Numbered from the stretch's first letter, positions 1-8,760 are shown. The stretch is 64,000 nucleotides of DNA from Acinetobacter radioresistens DSM 6976 = NBRC 102413 = CIP 103788 (GCF_006757745.1 NZ_AP019740.1:2666001-2730000); one strand, 5' to 3'. Translations and numbers: made by a program. Notes: generated from the letters alone by a model not told the origin.

Positions 1-234
1 AACCCAGATTGGGCTACGAATAGAACCAGCACGAGCGCGGCCAGTACCTTTTTGACGGAATGGTTTTTTACCACCGCCAGATACGTCAGCACGTGACTTT
101 TGAGCTTTTGAGCCTTGACGACCACCAGCTAAGTAAGCTGTAACAACTTGGTGTACAAGTGCTTCGTTAAACTCACGTCCGAAGGCAACTTCAGACAACT
201 CAACAGCAGAGCCGGAAACAGTATTTAAATTCAC
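1..234 (-). CDS. rplD: 50S ribosomal protein L4, N-terminal part (cut by window edge)
   Basis: First 78 codons of ribosomal protein L4, which binds 23S rRNA and lines the peptide exit tunnel. In E. coli L4 also represses its own operon. The frame opens with GTG (AAT TTA AAT ACT follow) 11 bp after the rplC stop and runs off the window. The translated part carries the L4 N-terminal pattern [17 protein letters not shown] and the basic loop [18 protein letters not shown], followed by [15 protein letters not shown], which is the conserved tunnel-loop segment. It is the third gene of the S10 operon here. No defect is visible; the C-terminal half lies outside the window. Confidence 0.95.
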   Translation of the reverse strand, partial: MNLNTVSGSAVELSEVAFGREFNEALVHQVVTAYLAGGRQGSKAQKSRADVSGGGKKPFRQKGTGRARAGSIRSPIWV

Positions 235-245
235 GTTATTTCCCC

Positions 246-884
246 TCAGGCCTTGATGGTAGGACGAACGATCACGTCGCCACCAGTTGCACCAGGAATA
301 GCACCCTTAACAACTAAAACAGAACGTTCAGCGTCAATAGATACAATTTCAAGACCTTGTACTGTTACGCGTTCATCACCTAGGTGACCGGCCATTTTTT
401 TGCCTTTGAACACGCGACCAGGAGTCTGGTTTTGACCTGTAGAACCTAAAACACGGTGAGAAACAGAGTTACCGTGAGTAGCATCTTGCGTACGGAAGTT
501 CCAACGCTTCACACCACCTTGGAAACCTTTACCTTTTGATTGACCAGTTACGTCAACGATCTGACCTACTGCGAACAAATCAACTCCGATAGAAGCACCA
601 ACTTCACGACCTTCAAGCTCTGCTTCAGTAACACGAAACTCTTTAACCAGACGACCAGCTGCCACGCCTGCTTTCGCAAAGTGACCTTTTTGACCGTTAG
701 TAACGCGAGATTCGCGACGTTCACCAGTAGTTACTTGAATTGCTTGATAACCATCAGTTTCAAGCGTTTTGATTTGCGTGATGCGGTTTGGATCAACTTC
801 GATCACTGTAACTGGCACAGAGACGCCGGCTTCTGTGAAGATACGGGTCATACCGCACTTGCGACCGACTAAACCAATAGCCAT
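246..884 (-). CDS. rplC: 50S ribosomal protein L3
   Basis: Full-length L3 (212 aa, usual bacterial size about 205-215), an early-assembly 23S rRNA-binding protein near the peptidyl-transferase centre. The sequence starts [16 protein letters not shown], has the central [14 protein letters not shown] and the glutamine-containing [18 protein letters not shown] segment, in which the Gln methylated by PrmB in E. coli is conserved. It sits 58 bp downstream of rpsJ and 11 bp upstream of rplD, which is the canonical S10 operon order. Nothing unusual is seen. Confidence 0.98.
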   Translation of the reverse strand: MAIGLVGRKCGMTRIFTEAGVSVPVTVIEVDPNRITQIKTLETDGYQAIQVTTGERRESRVTNGQKGHFAKAGVAAGRLVKEFRVTEAELEGREVGASIGVDLFAVGQIVDVTGQSKGKGFQGGVKRWNFRTQDATHGNSVSHRVLGSTGQNQTPGRVFKGKKMAGHLGDERVTVQGLEIVSIDAERSVLVVKGAIPGATGGDVIVRPTIKA

Positions 885-942
885 GTGTGTAAACCTCTAA
901 AAAAGCGGCTTAATTAACTTAGGAGCTAATTAACCGAAAGCC

Positions 943-1254
943 TTAACCCAATGCGATCTGAACGTCAACACCAGCCGCAAGATCCAATTTCATCAGCGCA
1001 TCAACAGTTTTGTCTGTTGGCTGAACGATATCGATCAGACGTTTATAGGTGCGGATTTCGTACTGATCACGCGCATCTTTGTTTACATGCGGTGAAGTAA
1101 GAACGTTGAAGCGTTCGATGCGAGTAGGCATCGGAATTGGACCACACACTTGTGCGCCAGTACGCTTAGCGGTTTCTACGATCTCTTGAGCAGATTGATC
1201 AATCAGACGATGATCAAAAGACTTAAGACGGATACGGATTCTCTGGTTAGACAT
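943..1254 (-). CDS. rpsJ: 30S ribosomal protein S10
   Basis: Ribosomal protein S10 (NusE), 103 aa, a component of the 30S head that also binds NusB in antitermination complexes. I chose the ATG giving [19 protein letters not shown], which matches the family length and start. An in-frame upstream extension of five codons (MEFTG) is possible but unlikely, because it covers the Shine-Dalgarno region GGAG. It is the first gene of the S10 operon, with a promoter about 170 bp upstream and a leader that begins with a small GC hairpin. It is intact. Confidence 0.97.
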
Positions 1255-1420
1255 ACCAGTAAACTCCAAGCCAAAATATATAAAGAATCACCCTTGACGC
1301 ACCTCACCTATTGGTAAGTGTCAAAGGCAGTGAAAATCACTAAGGTCATGATCGATGCCACGACTGTCACGATCCTAACAACTTTATTCGCCGTTAGTGC
1401 CCCAAATTTAGGGGTTGCTC

Positions 1421-1449
1421 ATTATAACGATTGTTTAACTCTTACGCAA
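1421..1449 (-). promoter_or_regulatory. sigma70 promoter of the S10 operon
   Basis: On the minus strand a TTGCGT -35 (1444-1449) is separated by exactly 17 bp from a perfect TATAAT -10 (1421-1426). Transcription would start near 1414, giving a leader of about 160 nt before rpsJ. The first transcribed bases contain an inverted repeat, CCCC-TAAATTT-GGGG (about 1400-1414), so the mRNA would carry a hairpin at or very near its 5' end. Confidence 0.8.
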
Positions 1450-1511
1450 TTCTCTTTTTCAATTTTCCTGATTTTATCTGGGTGATTTGATATTTAAGGA
1501 GCACTGGCATG

Positions 1512-2238
1512 TTAACTACGCAATACGTATTGAATCGCTTCATTCAAAATAGAGTTCCCCACGACAAACTGTTCGGAAACCGATTTTTTTAAGTGTATGG
1601 TGGACTGTATGTAATCACCGTTGAATATGGATAACTCCTCATCATCATCCAGAAAAAGCCTCAAGGTATTTGGAGTGATTTCTGGATGGAACTGGAAACC
1701 AAGTACATTTTTTCCGACCTGGTACATCTGGTTGGCACACGCAGGATTTTCTGCTAACTGGATAGCCCCGTGAGGAATTTCAAATGTTTCCCGATGCCAT
1801 TGCATTACTTCGAACTGGGCAGGTAGAGCAAAACAGTCTTTGGGAACAGTTCGGCTACGATAAACTGTAGTCCAGCCAAGTTCCTGATGATGATTAGGCT
1901 TAACTTTTGCACCCAGCGCATTGGCAATCAACTGTCCGCCCAGACACAGACCAATTGCCGGTTTTCCAGCTGAAATATAACGGCGAATCCACTGCTTTTC
2001 TACTTTTAACCATGGATAGAGTGCTTCATCATTTACACTCATTTTTCCACCCATGACAATTAGCAAGTCGACATCATCAATATCAGGCAGAGCCTCAAGA
2101 TCTACGGGAAGGTTAAAAGGCAAGGCAAAAAATTCTGTTGCACTAATCTGGGCTTGATGCTGACGTAAAAAATCGTAACAACTTCCAAAACCCTCACCGG
2201 CAATATGTTGAAAATAATGGACCTTTAAATTTTTTCAT
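1512..2238 (-). pseudogene. type 1 glutamine amidotransferase, apparent frameshift just after the start codon
   Basis: Class I glutamine amidotransferase (triad GATase) of about 241 aa, the kind that hydrolyses glutamine to feed ammonia or acts on gamma-glutamyl compounds. Numbered from the TTG at 2123, the nucleophile Cys60 lies in GLCLGGQLIANALGA, and His146 and Glu148 are in GFQFHPEIT. The natural start is an ATG at 2236-2238, but a run of six A follows it. In that frame translation stops after 14 codons; with five A it would read MKNLKVHYFQHIAGEGFGSC and join the long frame. No other in-frame ATG, GTG or TTG precedes 2123, and starting there would delete the first beta-strand. So this is a recent frameshift, a sequencing error, or a slippage-dependent gene. 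It is divergent from the PLP-enzyme gene at 2400. Confidence 0.75.
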
Positions 2239-2399
2239 AGTATTGACCAATCATTAATGTATTAGCCAAATATTTGCAAAAATGACGCCAATTTTGGATA
2301 AGTGGAAAATTGATTACGCATTTTCACAAATTCATTTGCAAAATCTGGAAAAATCACTTTATCTGTCATTTTAATCCACATTAGCGTTACCAGTTTATT

Positions 2400-3593
2400 A
2401 TGTCTAAAATTCAGAATAAACAGACGTGCCTAGTTCACGCACCACGTAAAGCTCCTCAATATATTGAAACAGTGCAGCCTCCCCTCTTTCGTGCATCCAC
2501 TATCATTTTTAAAAACACCGATGCCCTGTTTAACCGGCACTGGACTGATGCATATGATTATAGTTATGGCACACACGGTACACCGACAACTTTTACCCTG
2601 GCAGATAATATTGCCCAGATTGAGGGTGGGCAGCACAGTCTGCTTACCCCTAGTGGGCTATCAGCAATTAATCTGGTCAATTCCTGTTTCTTAAGTCACG
2701 GGGATGAGGTGTGGGTTCCAGACAATATTTATGGTCCAAACATGGAGCATTTGCGCAATCTGCATCAACGTTATGGTATTGAGGTTAAAATTTATAATGC
2801 GCTGGAGTATGAAAGTTTTCAGCCTACTTCAAAGGCCAAACTTTTATGGCTGGAAGCAGCAGGATCAGTCAGTCTGGAGTTTCCAGATTTAAAAAGACTG
2901 GTTAGAAAAGCCCGGCAGTCAGGAATACTTACTGCACTAGATAATACCTGGGGAGCCGGTCTTGCTTTTAATGCTTTTGATTTCTCTGATGAGCATTTGA
3001 GTGTAGATCTGACAGTCCATGCCCTGACCAAATACCCAAGTGGCGGTGCTGACATTCTAATGGGAAGTGTAGTTACACATGACCGGAAACTATATCAACA
3101 ACTGTTTCGCATGCATGCCATTCAGGGAATCTCGATTTCTGGAGATGATGCAGCCCAGATACAACGCAGTCTGGCTCATATGCAACTTCGCTATCGGCAG
3201 CAGTCTGCCAATACCATTGTGCTCTTGAACTGGTTGAAGCAGCAGCCTGAGTTTGTACAGGTATTACATCCCGCAGATGAAAATTCACCCGGTCATCAAT
3301 ATTGGAAAGAAACCTGTATAGATAAACAAAGTGCCGGACTAGTCAGCGTTATTTTTAAACCTGAATATGATCTTGAGTCAGTACGAAAATTTTGTGACCA
3401 GCTCAGACTCTTTAAGCTAGGCTTTAGCTGGGGTGGACCGGTCAGTTTAGTTATGCTGTATCAGCTCAAAGAGATGCGGACGCTTGAATATACCCACCTA
3501 AAAGAGGGTGTTTTAGTCCGTTTTTGTATTGGTCTTGAAGCTGTAGATGACCTGATAACTGATATTCAACAAGCTTTACAGATTTTAAGATAA
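2400..3593 (+). CDS. PLP-dependent cystathionine beta-lyase-like enzyme
   Basis: 397-aa member of the Cys/Met-metabolism PLP family (fold type I), most like cystathionine beta-lyase, which cleaves cystathionine to homocysteine, pyruvate and ammonia. The Schiff-base lysine is Lys211 in HALTKYPSGGADILMGS. The Asp that contacts the pyridine nitrogen is in TALDNTWGAG (Asp181). The substrate and PLP-phosphate segment YSYGTHGTPTTFTL is at 55-68, and SWGGPVSLV near residue 345 is the family's C-terminal motif. Length is normal. A rho-independent terminator follows at once. It could instead be a cystathionine gamma-lyase or cysteine desulfhydrase; sequence alone does not decide. It is not in an operon. 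Confidence 0.85.
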   Translation: MSKIQNKQTCLVHAPRKAPQYIETVQPPLFRASTIIFKNTDALFNRHWTDAYDYSYGTHGTPTTFTLADNIAQIEGGQHSLLTPSGLSAINLVNSCFLSHGDEVWVPDNIYGPNMEHLRNLHQRYGIEVKIYNALEYESFQPTSKAKLLWLEAAGSVSLEFPDLKRLVRKARQSGILTALDNTWGAGLAFNAFDFSDEHLSVDLTVHALTKYPSGGADILMGSVVTHDRKLYQQLFRMHAIQGISISGDDAAQIQRSLAHMQLRYRQQSANTIVLLNWLKQQPEFVQVLHPADENSPGHQYWKETCIDKQSAGLVSVIFKPEYDLESVRKFCDQLRLFKLGFSWGGPVSLVMLYQLKEMRTLEYTHLKEGVLVRFCIGLEAVDDLITDIQQALQILR

Positions 3594-3602
3594 TTTTAAT
3601 TA

Positions 3603-3630
3603 AGGAGAGCTTACTCTCCTCTTTTTTTAT
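3603..3630 (+). terminator. rho-independent terminator of the PLP-enzyme gene
   Basis: Perfect 7-bp stem AGGAGAG / CTCTCCT with loop CTTA (3603-3620), followed by a C and seven T. It lies 9 bp after the stop codon. Confidence 0.85.
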
Positions 3631-3812
3631 TCATGTCATAAAAATTATATTCTTAATGGGCTGATTAAATTTAATTAACAGTAGATTGTTCAATATAACT
3701 ACAATTTTTCGCTTTTATTTATGATTATTTCATATTTAATTATAACCACTTATCTTAAACCATAAAAAAAATATGGTTTTTGTATGAGCAATCTATTGCA
3801 TAACAATTTTTA

Positions 3813-3835
3813 AAAATGTATTTTAAATATATCTT
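3813..3835 (+). promoter_or_regulatory. candidate NsrR operator
   Basis: 11-1-11 inverted repeat: left arm AAAATGTATTT (3813-3823), spacer T, right arm AAATATATCTT (3825-3835). The arms match at 9 of 11 positions. Both arms resemble the AAGATGCATTT-type half-site known for gamma-proteobacterial NsrR. It lies 24 bp before the globin start codon, and an NsrR homologue is encoded just downstream. The assignment is by sequence resemblance only. Confidence 0.55.
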
Positions 3836-3859
3836 TTTAGATACCTTGAGATTCTCAAC

Positions 3860-4621
3860 ATGAATTCACAACAAATCGAACTGGTCCAATCTACTGTTCC
3901 TGTACTGCGTGAAAATGGTGTGGCATTAACCAGCTATTTCTACAAACGCATGCTAAACAACCATCCAGAATTAAAAAATGTCTTCAATCTGGACCATCAA
4001 AGTACAGGACGCCAGCCACGCGCACTGGCTGCTGCGGTACTAGCTTATGCAGAGCACATTGAGAATCCTGCTGTTTTAGCTAAGGCCGTTGAACGCATCA
4101 CTACCAAACATGTCAGCCTCGACATTCAACCTGATCAATATGCAATCGTGGGTGATAATTTATTGCATTCGATTAGTGAAGTACTGGATGTACCATTCGA
4201 ATCGGAATTGATCGAAGCATGGAAACAGGCTTATTTACAATTGGCAGATATTTTAATTGGGGTGGAAAAACAGAAATACAGCAACTTGGCAGAGCATCAA
4301 GGTGGTTGGGCTGGCTGGCGTTCTTTCAAGATTACACAGGTTGAAGATGTAGAAGGTGGTAAACGCTTTACCATAGAGGCAGCAGATGGTCAGCCAATTT
4401 CTCCGGCTGATGCGGGCGCGTTTATTTCAGTCCGTGTCCATGTTCCTGGTCAGGAACTGTTACAACCACTCCAGTTCAGTTTTCAGGAAGCTCAAGAAAA
4501 TAGTTATACATTTGTGGTCAAGCCTGAGCCAACCCCGACGGAATACTCTGTAGAAGACATTCTGCTTAACCACTATAAAGCAGGCGACCAAGTGGATGTG
4601 ACTGCACCGGTAAGTTTTTGA
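3860..4621 (+). CDS. Hmp-like globin protein lacking the NAD(P)H-binding reductase domain
   Basis: 253 aa with an N-terminal haem globin domain (about 1-140) similar to flavohaemoglobin Hmp, which detoxifies nitric oxide to nitrate. The B10 tyrosine (Tyr28 in SYFYKRM) and the proximal histidine (His84 in TTKHVSLDI) are present. GGWAGWRSFKI begins the beta-barrel that binds FAD in Hmp, but the family RxYS flavin motif is replaced by PLQFS (about residues 193-197). The chain ends at VTAPVSF, where E. coli Hmp reads VAPAGDF and then continues for about 140 residues of NAD-binding domain. The 100 bp that follow contain no remnant of that domain, so this is a clean shortening rather than a recent frameshift. 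The nsrR-like gene follows, and a probable NsrR operator precedes it. Role inferred: NO or haem-ligand binding, needing an external reductase if enzymatic. Confidence 0.8.
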   Translation: MNSQQIELVQSTVPVLRENGVALTSYFYKRMLNNHPELKNVFNLDHQSTGRQPRALAAAVLAYAEHIENPAVLAKAVERITTKHVSLDIQPDQYAIVGDNLLHSISEVLDVPFESELIEAWKQAYLQLADILIGVEKQKYSNLAEHQGGWAGWRSFKITQVEDVEGGKRFTIEAADGQPISPADAGAFISVRVHVPGQELLQPLQFSFQEAQENSYTFVVKPEPTPTEYSVEDILLNHYKAGDQVDVTAPVSF

Positions 4622-4651
4622 TGTTATGAATATAAAGATTTATATAATGTA

Positions 4652-4679
4652 CTGAAAGTTTCTTTCGGGAAGCTTTCAG
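4652..4679 (+). other. hairpin between the globin gene and nsrR
   Basis: Inverted repeat CTGAAAGTTTC / GAAGCTTTCAG with a 6-nt loop TTTCGG. It forms an 11-bp stem with one G-U pair. No T-run follows, so it is not a classical terminator. It may protect the 3' end of the globin mRNA or act on nsrR expression. Confidence 0.5.
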
Positions 4680-4723
4680 GCTAAGATAGTGTCCTATTTC
4701 CCTGTTTCCAAAGCTGGCTGGTC

Positions 4724-5173
4724 ATGCAATTAAATAAATTCACTGATTATGCTTTGCGTAGCTTGATGTATATTTCACGTCCAAGAAATACGCCATATAC
4801 CATTGCAGAAATTGCAGTAGATCTACAGATTTCTCATAATCACCTGGTCAAGATTGTACATTTTATGGGTAAACAGGGCTGGCTGATTACATTACGTGGC
4901 AAAGGGGGCGGTATTCAGCTGAATCCGCAGGCACTTGATTCACGTGTAGGTGATATTGTTCGGATACTGCAAGGTGACCAGCCAATTGTAGAATGCAATT
5001 CACCGCCTTGTGTGCTTCGTTCAGATTGTGGCCTTAAAGGTATTTTAGATACAGCAGTTGAACAGTTCTATCAGAGTCTGAACCAATATACATTGGGCCA
5101 GGTTCTAAATATTCAGCCTGTTCAACCACATCTCTCTACTCATTCAGCAATTACTTTACTCAATCTTTCCTGA
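4724..5173 (+). CDS. nsrR: Rrf2-family regulator, NsrR-like (nitric-oxide sensor)
   Basis: 149-aa Rrf2 winged-helix repressor. NsrR carries an NO-sensitive [Fe-S] cluster and represses NO-detoxification genes. The DNA-binding region is residues 1-60 (MQLNKFTDYALRSLMYI, then IAVDLQISHNHLVKIVH, then GKGGGI). Three cysteines at 91, 96 and 102 (spacing C-x4-C-x5-C) match the positions of the E. coli NsrR cluster ligands exactly, whereas IscR has a different spacing. It lies downstream of the globin gene on the same strand, separated by about 100 bp with a hairpin. The context supports control of the globin gene through the 3813-3835 palindrome. The sensor role is inferred from the ligand pattern. 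Confidence 0.88.
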   Translation: MQLNKFTDYALRSLMYISRPRNTPYTIAEIAVDLQISHNHLVKIVHFMGKQGWLITLRGKGGGIQLNPQALDSRVGDIVRILQGDQPIVECNSPPCVLRSDCGLKGILDTAVEQFYQSLNQYTLGQVLNIQPVQPHLSTHSAITLLNLS

Positions 5174-5273
5174 ATTTTTGCTAATCTGTATAACTTGATA
5201 GTACAAGATTCGCGAGAATCCTTTACTTCCTTTATACTAGGCGCTGTAATCTCAGTAACGCAAGTGAAGTGCT

Positions 5274-6110
5274 ATGCATCGCAGCAGTGGTAAATCTAAA
5301 AACAGTAAAACGGCGCAGGTGCCTAAGCAGAAAATCAGCTATGAAAAAGCGCTGGACCCTGCTATTACCGAATACTCTGTACGAGCACTAAACTGGTTAC
5401 GTAAAGCCGAGTTCCTGATGAGTGCACCCAAGCTTTCGCTTTGTGTTGAAGATACCGGTTACGAAATTGCATTTGCAGGTCGTTCAAATGCTGGAAAATC
5501 CAGTGCCATTAATGCATTAACCAACCAAAAACAACTAGCACGTGCCTCTAAAAAGCCTGGCCGTACCCAGATGATCAACTTTTTTAGTCTGGGTAACCCT
5601 AACCAGCGTCTGGTAGATTTACCTGGTTATGGTTATGCGGCCGTTCCAGAGACCATGAAAATTGTCTGGCAAAAAGAACTGGAAAATTATCTGATTCACC
5701 GTGAAAGCCTGCAAGGTTTAGTACTGCTCATGGATATCCGTCATCCGTTACAGCATTTCGATACCATGATGCTGGAATGGGCACATTCCCGGAAACTGTT
5801 TGTACATATCCTGTTGACGAAAGCAGACAAGTTAAACCGCGGTCCGGCTAATAAAACTTTGCTTGAGGTCAAGCAGGAATTGAAGAAGATGAAGCTCAAT
5901 TTCTCGATCCAGCTATTTTCTTCATTGAACAAACAGGGGTTAGAAGAGCTGGCCAGTGTTATGGCGGGTCGTCTGAACTTTACGCTAGAACAGTCCACAC
6001 AGTTTGATCTGGACAGTATTCCAGAAGCAGTTGAAGAAGATGAAGCGGATACTGTAGAAGAACTAGAAGACTTTTTACCAGAACAGCACGCTGAACAAAA
6101 ACCAGAATAA
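5274..6110 (+). CDS. engB: ribosome biogenesis GTPase EngB/YihA
   Basis: 278-aa TrmE-Era-EngA-EngB-family GTPase needed for 50S subunit assembly. G1 is GRSNAGKSS (69-77), the G2 threonine lies in KKPGRTQ, G3 is DLPGYGYA, G4 is TKAD and G5 is SSLNKQG. E. coli YihA has 210 aa. The extra length here is a basic N-terminal tail of about 40 residues before the core [14 protein letters not shown] and an acidic C-terminal tail (about 245-278) rich in Glu and Asp. The ATG at 5274 is the first available start; initiation inside the tail cannot be excluded. It is monocistronic, convergent with the symporter gene. Confidence 0.93.
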   Translation: MHRSSGKSKNSKTAQVPKQKISYEKALDPAITEYSVRALNWLRKAEFLMSAPKLSLCVEDTGYEIAFAGRSNAGKSSAINALTNQKQLARASKKPGRTQMINFFSLGNPNQRLVDLPGYGYAAVPETMKIVWQKELENYLIHRESLQGLVLLMDIRHPLQHFDTMMLEWAHSRKLFVHILLTKADKLNRGPANKTLLEVKQELKKMKLNFSIQLFSSLNKQGLEELASVMAGRLNFTLEQSTQFDLDSIPEAVEEDEADTVEELEDFLPEQHAEQKPE

Positions 6111-6133
6111 CCCGGTAAAGATACAGAAATTAT

Positions 6134-6163
6134 CCTACCGGAATATATTCTTTCTCCGGTAGG
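6134..6163. terminator. hairpin between convergent engB and symporter gene
   Basis: Perfect 9-bp stem CCTACCGGA (6134-6142) / TCCGGTAGG (6155-6163) with a 12-nt loop. The T-runs on either side are poor. It probably serves as a shared 3'-end structure for the two convergent genes. Confidence 0.5.
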
Positions 6164-6207
6164 AATACTTTGCAGTCCATGTTAAGGAAATACAGAACAC
6201 AGTTCTT

Positions 6208-7455
6208 TTAAACTTCGGACTGGAGATCTTTAGCCGGCTGGCTATAACGGTCTACCACTACACTAATCATCATATCACCCTGCACATTCACTACAGTACG
6301 CACTGTATCAAGTAAACGGTCAATCGGCAGTAAAATAGCAATTGCTTCGGCAGGCAAACCTACTGACTGTAATACCATAATCATGGTAACCATTCCTGCA
6401 CTTGGAATTCCCGGGGCCCCTAATGAAGCAATCATGGCGGTCAGGCAGACAATCACCTGTTGTCCCAAGCTTAAGTCCAGCCCGATCAGATTCGCAATAA
6501 ACAAAGCCGCCGCAGCTTCATAAAGAGCCGTCCCATCCATATTAAGCTGTGTGCCCAAAGGAATTACAAAACCGGCAATATGAGGTCGTACTCCCAGATT
6601 CTCCTGTGCAGCCTTCAGGCTCAAAGGCATGACTGCTGAACTCGAACTGGTTGCAAAAGCTGTTACCAAGGGAATACGTGCACCACGGAAAAAGCGTATC
6701 GGTGACATCCGGCCAAAAATCCAGAGCAGTAGCGGCAAGACTACCAGTCCATGAAAAATTGTTGTGCCGGTTACTACTGCAGCAAATTCAGCCAGTCGAC
6801 TCAAAATAGAAATATCTTCAGTCGCGACCAGTTTTGCCAGGAGTGCCAAAATACCCAAGGGAGCCAGTTTCATGACCCAGCCGACCAACATCATCATCAG
6901 ATCAAAAAACTGCTGACTCAGTCCGCGAATCGAATTAAACCTCTCCCCGCCTTTCACCAGTGCAACCCCAAGAAACAATGCAAACACTACTACAGCCAGC
7001 ACATTACCATCGCTAAAAGCTTTAAACGGGTTAATAAGAGTATTTTGAATAAAATTGGTAAAAAAAGCAGACGGCGTCATTGTATCTGGGGTCTGATGTG
7101 ACTGCATGGCTTCCTGGAATAAATTAATATTCATCCCTTTACCCACTTCAAACAGATGGGCACAACCAATACCTAAAATTAGTGCCAGGGTTGTAGTGGT
7201 CACACAGCAAATTAAAGTGGTTTTCCAGACCCGGCCCAATTGCCCACCAGACTGTAGGTTAGAAACACCAACCACAATCGAGCTGAAAATGAGTGGAATG
7301 AGCAACATCTTGAGCAAACCAATAAATATACTGCTGGCAATGCCGAGCAGATAAATACTGCTGTCAAAAAAACTGAGGTCAGGGTTATATTTTAAGAAAA
7401 AACCGAAAGCCAGCCCGATAATGGCAGCAAATAGAATCTGTGTATTTAGGCTCAT
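6208..7455 (-). CDS. dicarboxylate/amino acid:cation symporter (DAACS family)
   Basis: 415-aa inner-membrane sodium- or proton-coupled symporter of the GltP/DctA family, taking up glutamate, aspartate or C4-dicarboxylates. Diagnostic segments are the serine-rich re-entrant hairpin FATSSSSAVMPLSLK, the cation/substrate motif NMDGTALYEAAAALF and the second hairpin GAPGIPSAGMVTM. About eight hydrophobic helices are visible from residue 5 on. The length is typical. The substrate cannot be told from sequence here. It is a single gene, convergent with engB, with no linked regulator. Confidence 0.9.
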   Translation of the reverse strand: MSLNTQILFAAIIGLAFGFFLKYNPDLSFFDSSIYLLGIASSIFIGLLKMLLIPLIFSSIVVGVSNLQSGGQLGRVWKTTLICCVTTTTLALILGIGCAHLFEVGKGMNINLFQEAMQSHQTPDTMTPSAFFTNFIQNTLINPFKAFSDGNVLAVVVFALFLGVALVKGGERFNSIRGLSQQFFDLMMMLVGWVMKLAPLGILALLAKLVATEDISILSRLAEFAAVVTGTTIFHGLVVLPLLLWIFGRMSPIRFFRGARIPLVTAFATSSSSAVMPLSLKAAQENLGVRPHIAGFVIPLGTQLNMDGTALYEAAAALFIANLIGLDLSLGQQVIVCLTAMIASLGAPGIPSAGMVTMIMVLQSVGLPAEAIAILLPIDRLLDTVRTVVNVQGDMMISVVVDRYSQPAKDLQSEV

Positions 7456-7548
7456 TAGAGTAAGTAGTAGTCAAGTAGTCCCTTTCAGGCACTATGCCAT
7501 GAGCTTCCACAAGAATCGAGGCTATTTATAGGGACTTTTATTAATATT

Positions 7549-7577
7549 TAAAAGCCACTCCCTGAGGAGGGCTTTTA
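7549..7577 (-). terminator. rho-independent terminator of tesB
   Basis: TAAAAGCC (7549-7556) / GGCTTTTA (7570-7577) stem with a 13-nt loop. Read on the minus strand it ends in GGCTTTTA followed by AT-rich sequence, 22 bp after the tesB stop. Confidence 0.7.
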
Positions 7578-7598
7578 GAATGTACATTTTAGCAGATA

Positions 7599-8471
7599 TT
7601 ACTGGGTTTCAATTTCACGTAAACGCATCAGGCCTTCTTGTACAGTACTGCACACTAGCTGGCCATTTTGCCACATGCGGCCAAAGTTTAAACCGCGTGA
7701 GCTGGCACTGACTGTTGCCTCCATGTCATATAACATCCATTCATCCGCGCGCAAAGGGCGATGGAAATAAATTGCATGATCCAGACTGGCACATTGCAGA
7801 CTTGGTGAAAGATAGCTTAAGCCATGTGGACGTAGCGCTGTGGTCATCAAGGTGAAATCAGAATAGAACGCTACAATGGCCTGATGCAGGGAAATTTCAT
7901 CGACTTCGGTTGCAATCTGGTCATGGGTCCGTAAATAGTGGGCATAATAAGGCGCTTCAGGTTGGGGCTGAAACGGGTTATCTATATTTACCGGACGGAT
8001 TTCAATATGACGATTCCGCATAAAGCTGGCACGTACATTTTCAGGGATAAAGCTGATTAAACCTTCTTTTAACTCCTGCTCGGCTTTTAGTGTTTCAGGT
8101 GCAGGATAACTTGGTTCCTGATGCTGGTAGTTCAAACCTTCTTCCGGTTCTGCAAAAGACACCATCGCAGAAAAAATGGTACGTCCATGCTGAATGGCTC
8201 GCACCTGACGACTGATAAAGCTTTTTCCGTCACGCAGACGTTCAACCTCATAAATGATAGGCGCATTAACATCGCCACCAAACAGGAAATAAGCATGCAT
8301 GGAGTGTGCGGGACGGTCCGCAGTATAAGATGCTGCACGTAAGGCCTGTCCAAGTACTTGGCCTCCAAACACCCGTTTACCGACCAGGTTGCGGCTTATT
8401 CCCCTATAGATATTATCTTCTAGCTTTTCCAGGGTTAAAAGCTCAACAAGTTCTTGAGTTAAAGTATTCAT
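7599..8471 (-). CDS. tesB: acyl-CoA thioesterase II
   Basis: 290-aa double-hotdog thioesterase that hydrolyses medium- and long-chain acyl-CoA to free fatty acid and CoA. The N-terminal hotdog contains the family segment GKRVFGGQVLGQALRAA. The second hotdog has SPSLQCASLDHAIYFHRP (active-site Asp) and ends with CSTVQEGLMR, whose Gln corresponds to the third active-site residue of E. coli TesB. The length agrees with the family (about 286). Divergent from plsB, with 289 bp between the two starts. Confidence 0.93.
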   Translation of the reverse strand: MNTLTQELVELLTLEKLEDNIYRGISRNLVGKRVFGGQVLGQALRAASYTADRPAHSMHAYFLFGGDVNAPIIYEVERLRDGKSFISRQVRAIQHGRTIFSAMVSFAEPEEGLNYQHQEPSYPAPETLKAEQELKEGLISFIPENVRASFMRNRHIEIRPVNIDNPFQPQPEAPYYAHYLRTHDQIATEVDEISLHQAIVAFYSDFTLMTTALRPHGLSYLSPSLQCASLDHAIYFHRPLRADEWMLYDMEATVSASSRGLNFGRMWQNGQLVCSTVQEGLMRLREIETQ

Positions 8472-8760
8472 AAGATACCTTTAATGAATGGAAGACCGAA
8501 ACAGCCCCATGAAATGATGAACGAAAACAAGATAGATAAACTATTTTGCCATATTTTCTGAGTAAAACGCTAAACTTTCCTGAGAGCTGCTGCCATATTT
8601 ACTTTTGGGTTATAATCCCTAAAAATACGATTTTTAACGATAAAAGCTAGCCATTCTCTTCTGTTTTAGCAGAAAATGGCAGACCCGTTTTTCTGTTCGA
8701 TTTAATACAAAATCAGTCGATGACCGGATACCGGTTTCAGTCGTCTAGCTAGGAGTTTTT

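Noticed and set aside
540..872. 110-codon plus-strand ORF antisense to rplC
   Set aside because: Shadow of a conserved ribosomal gene.
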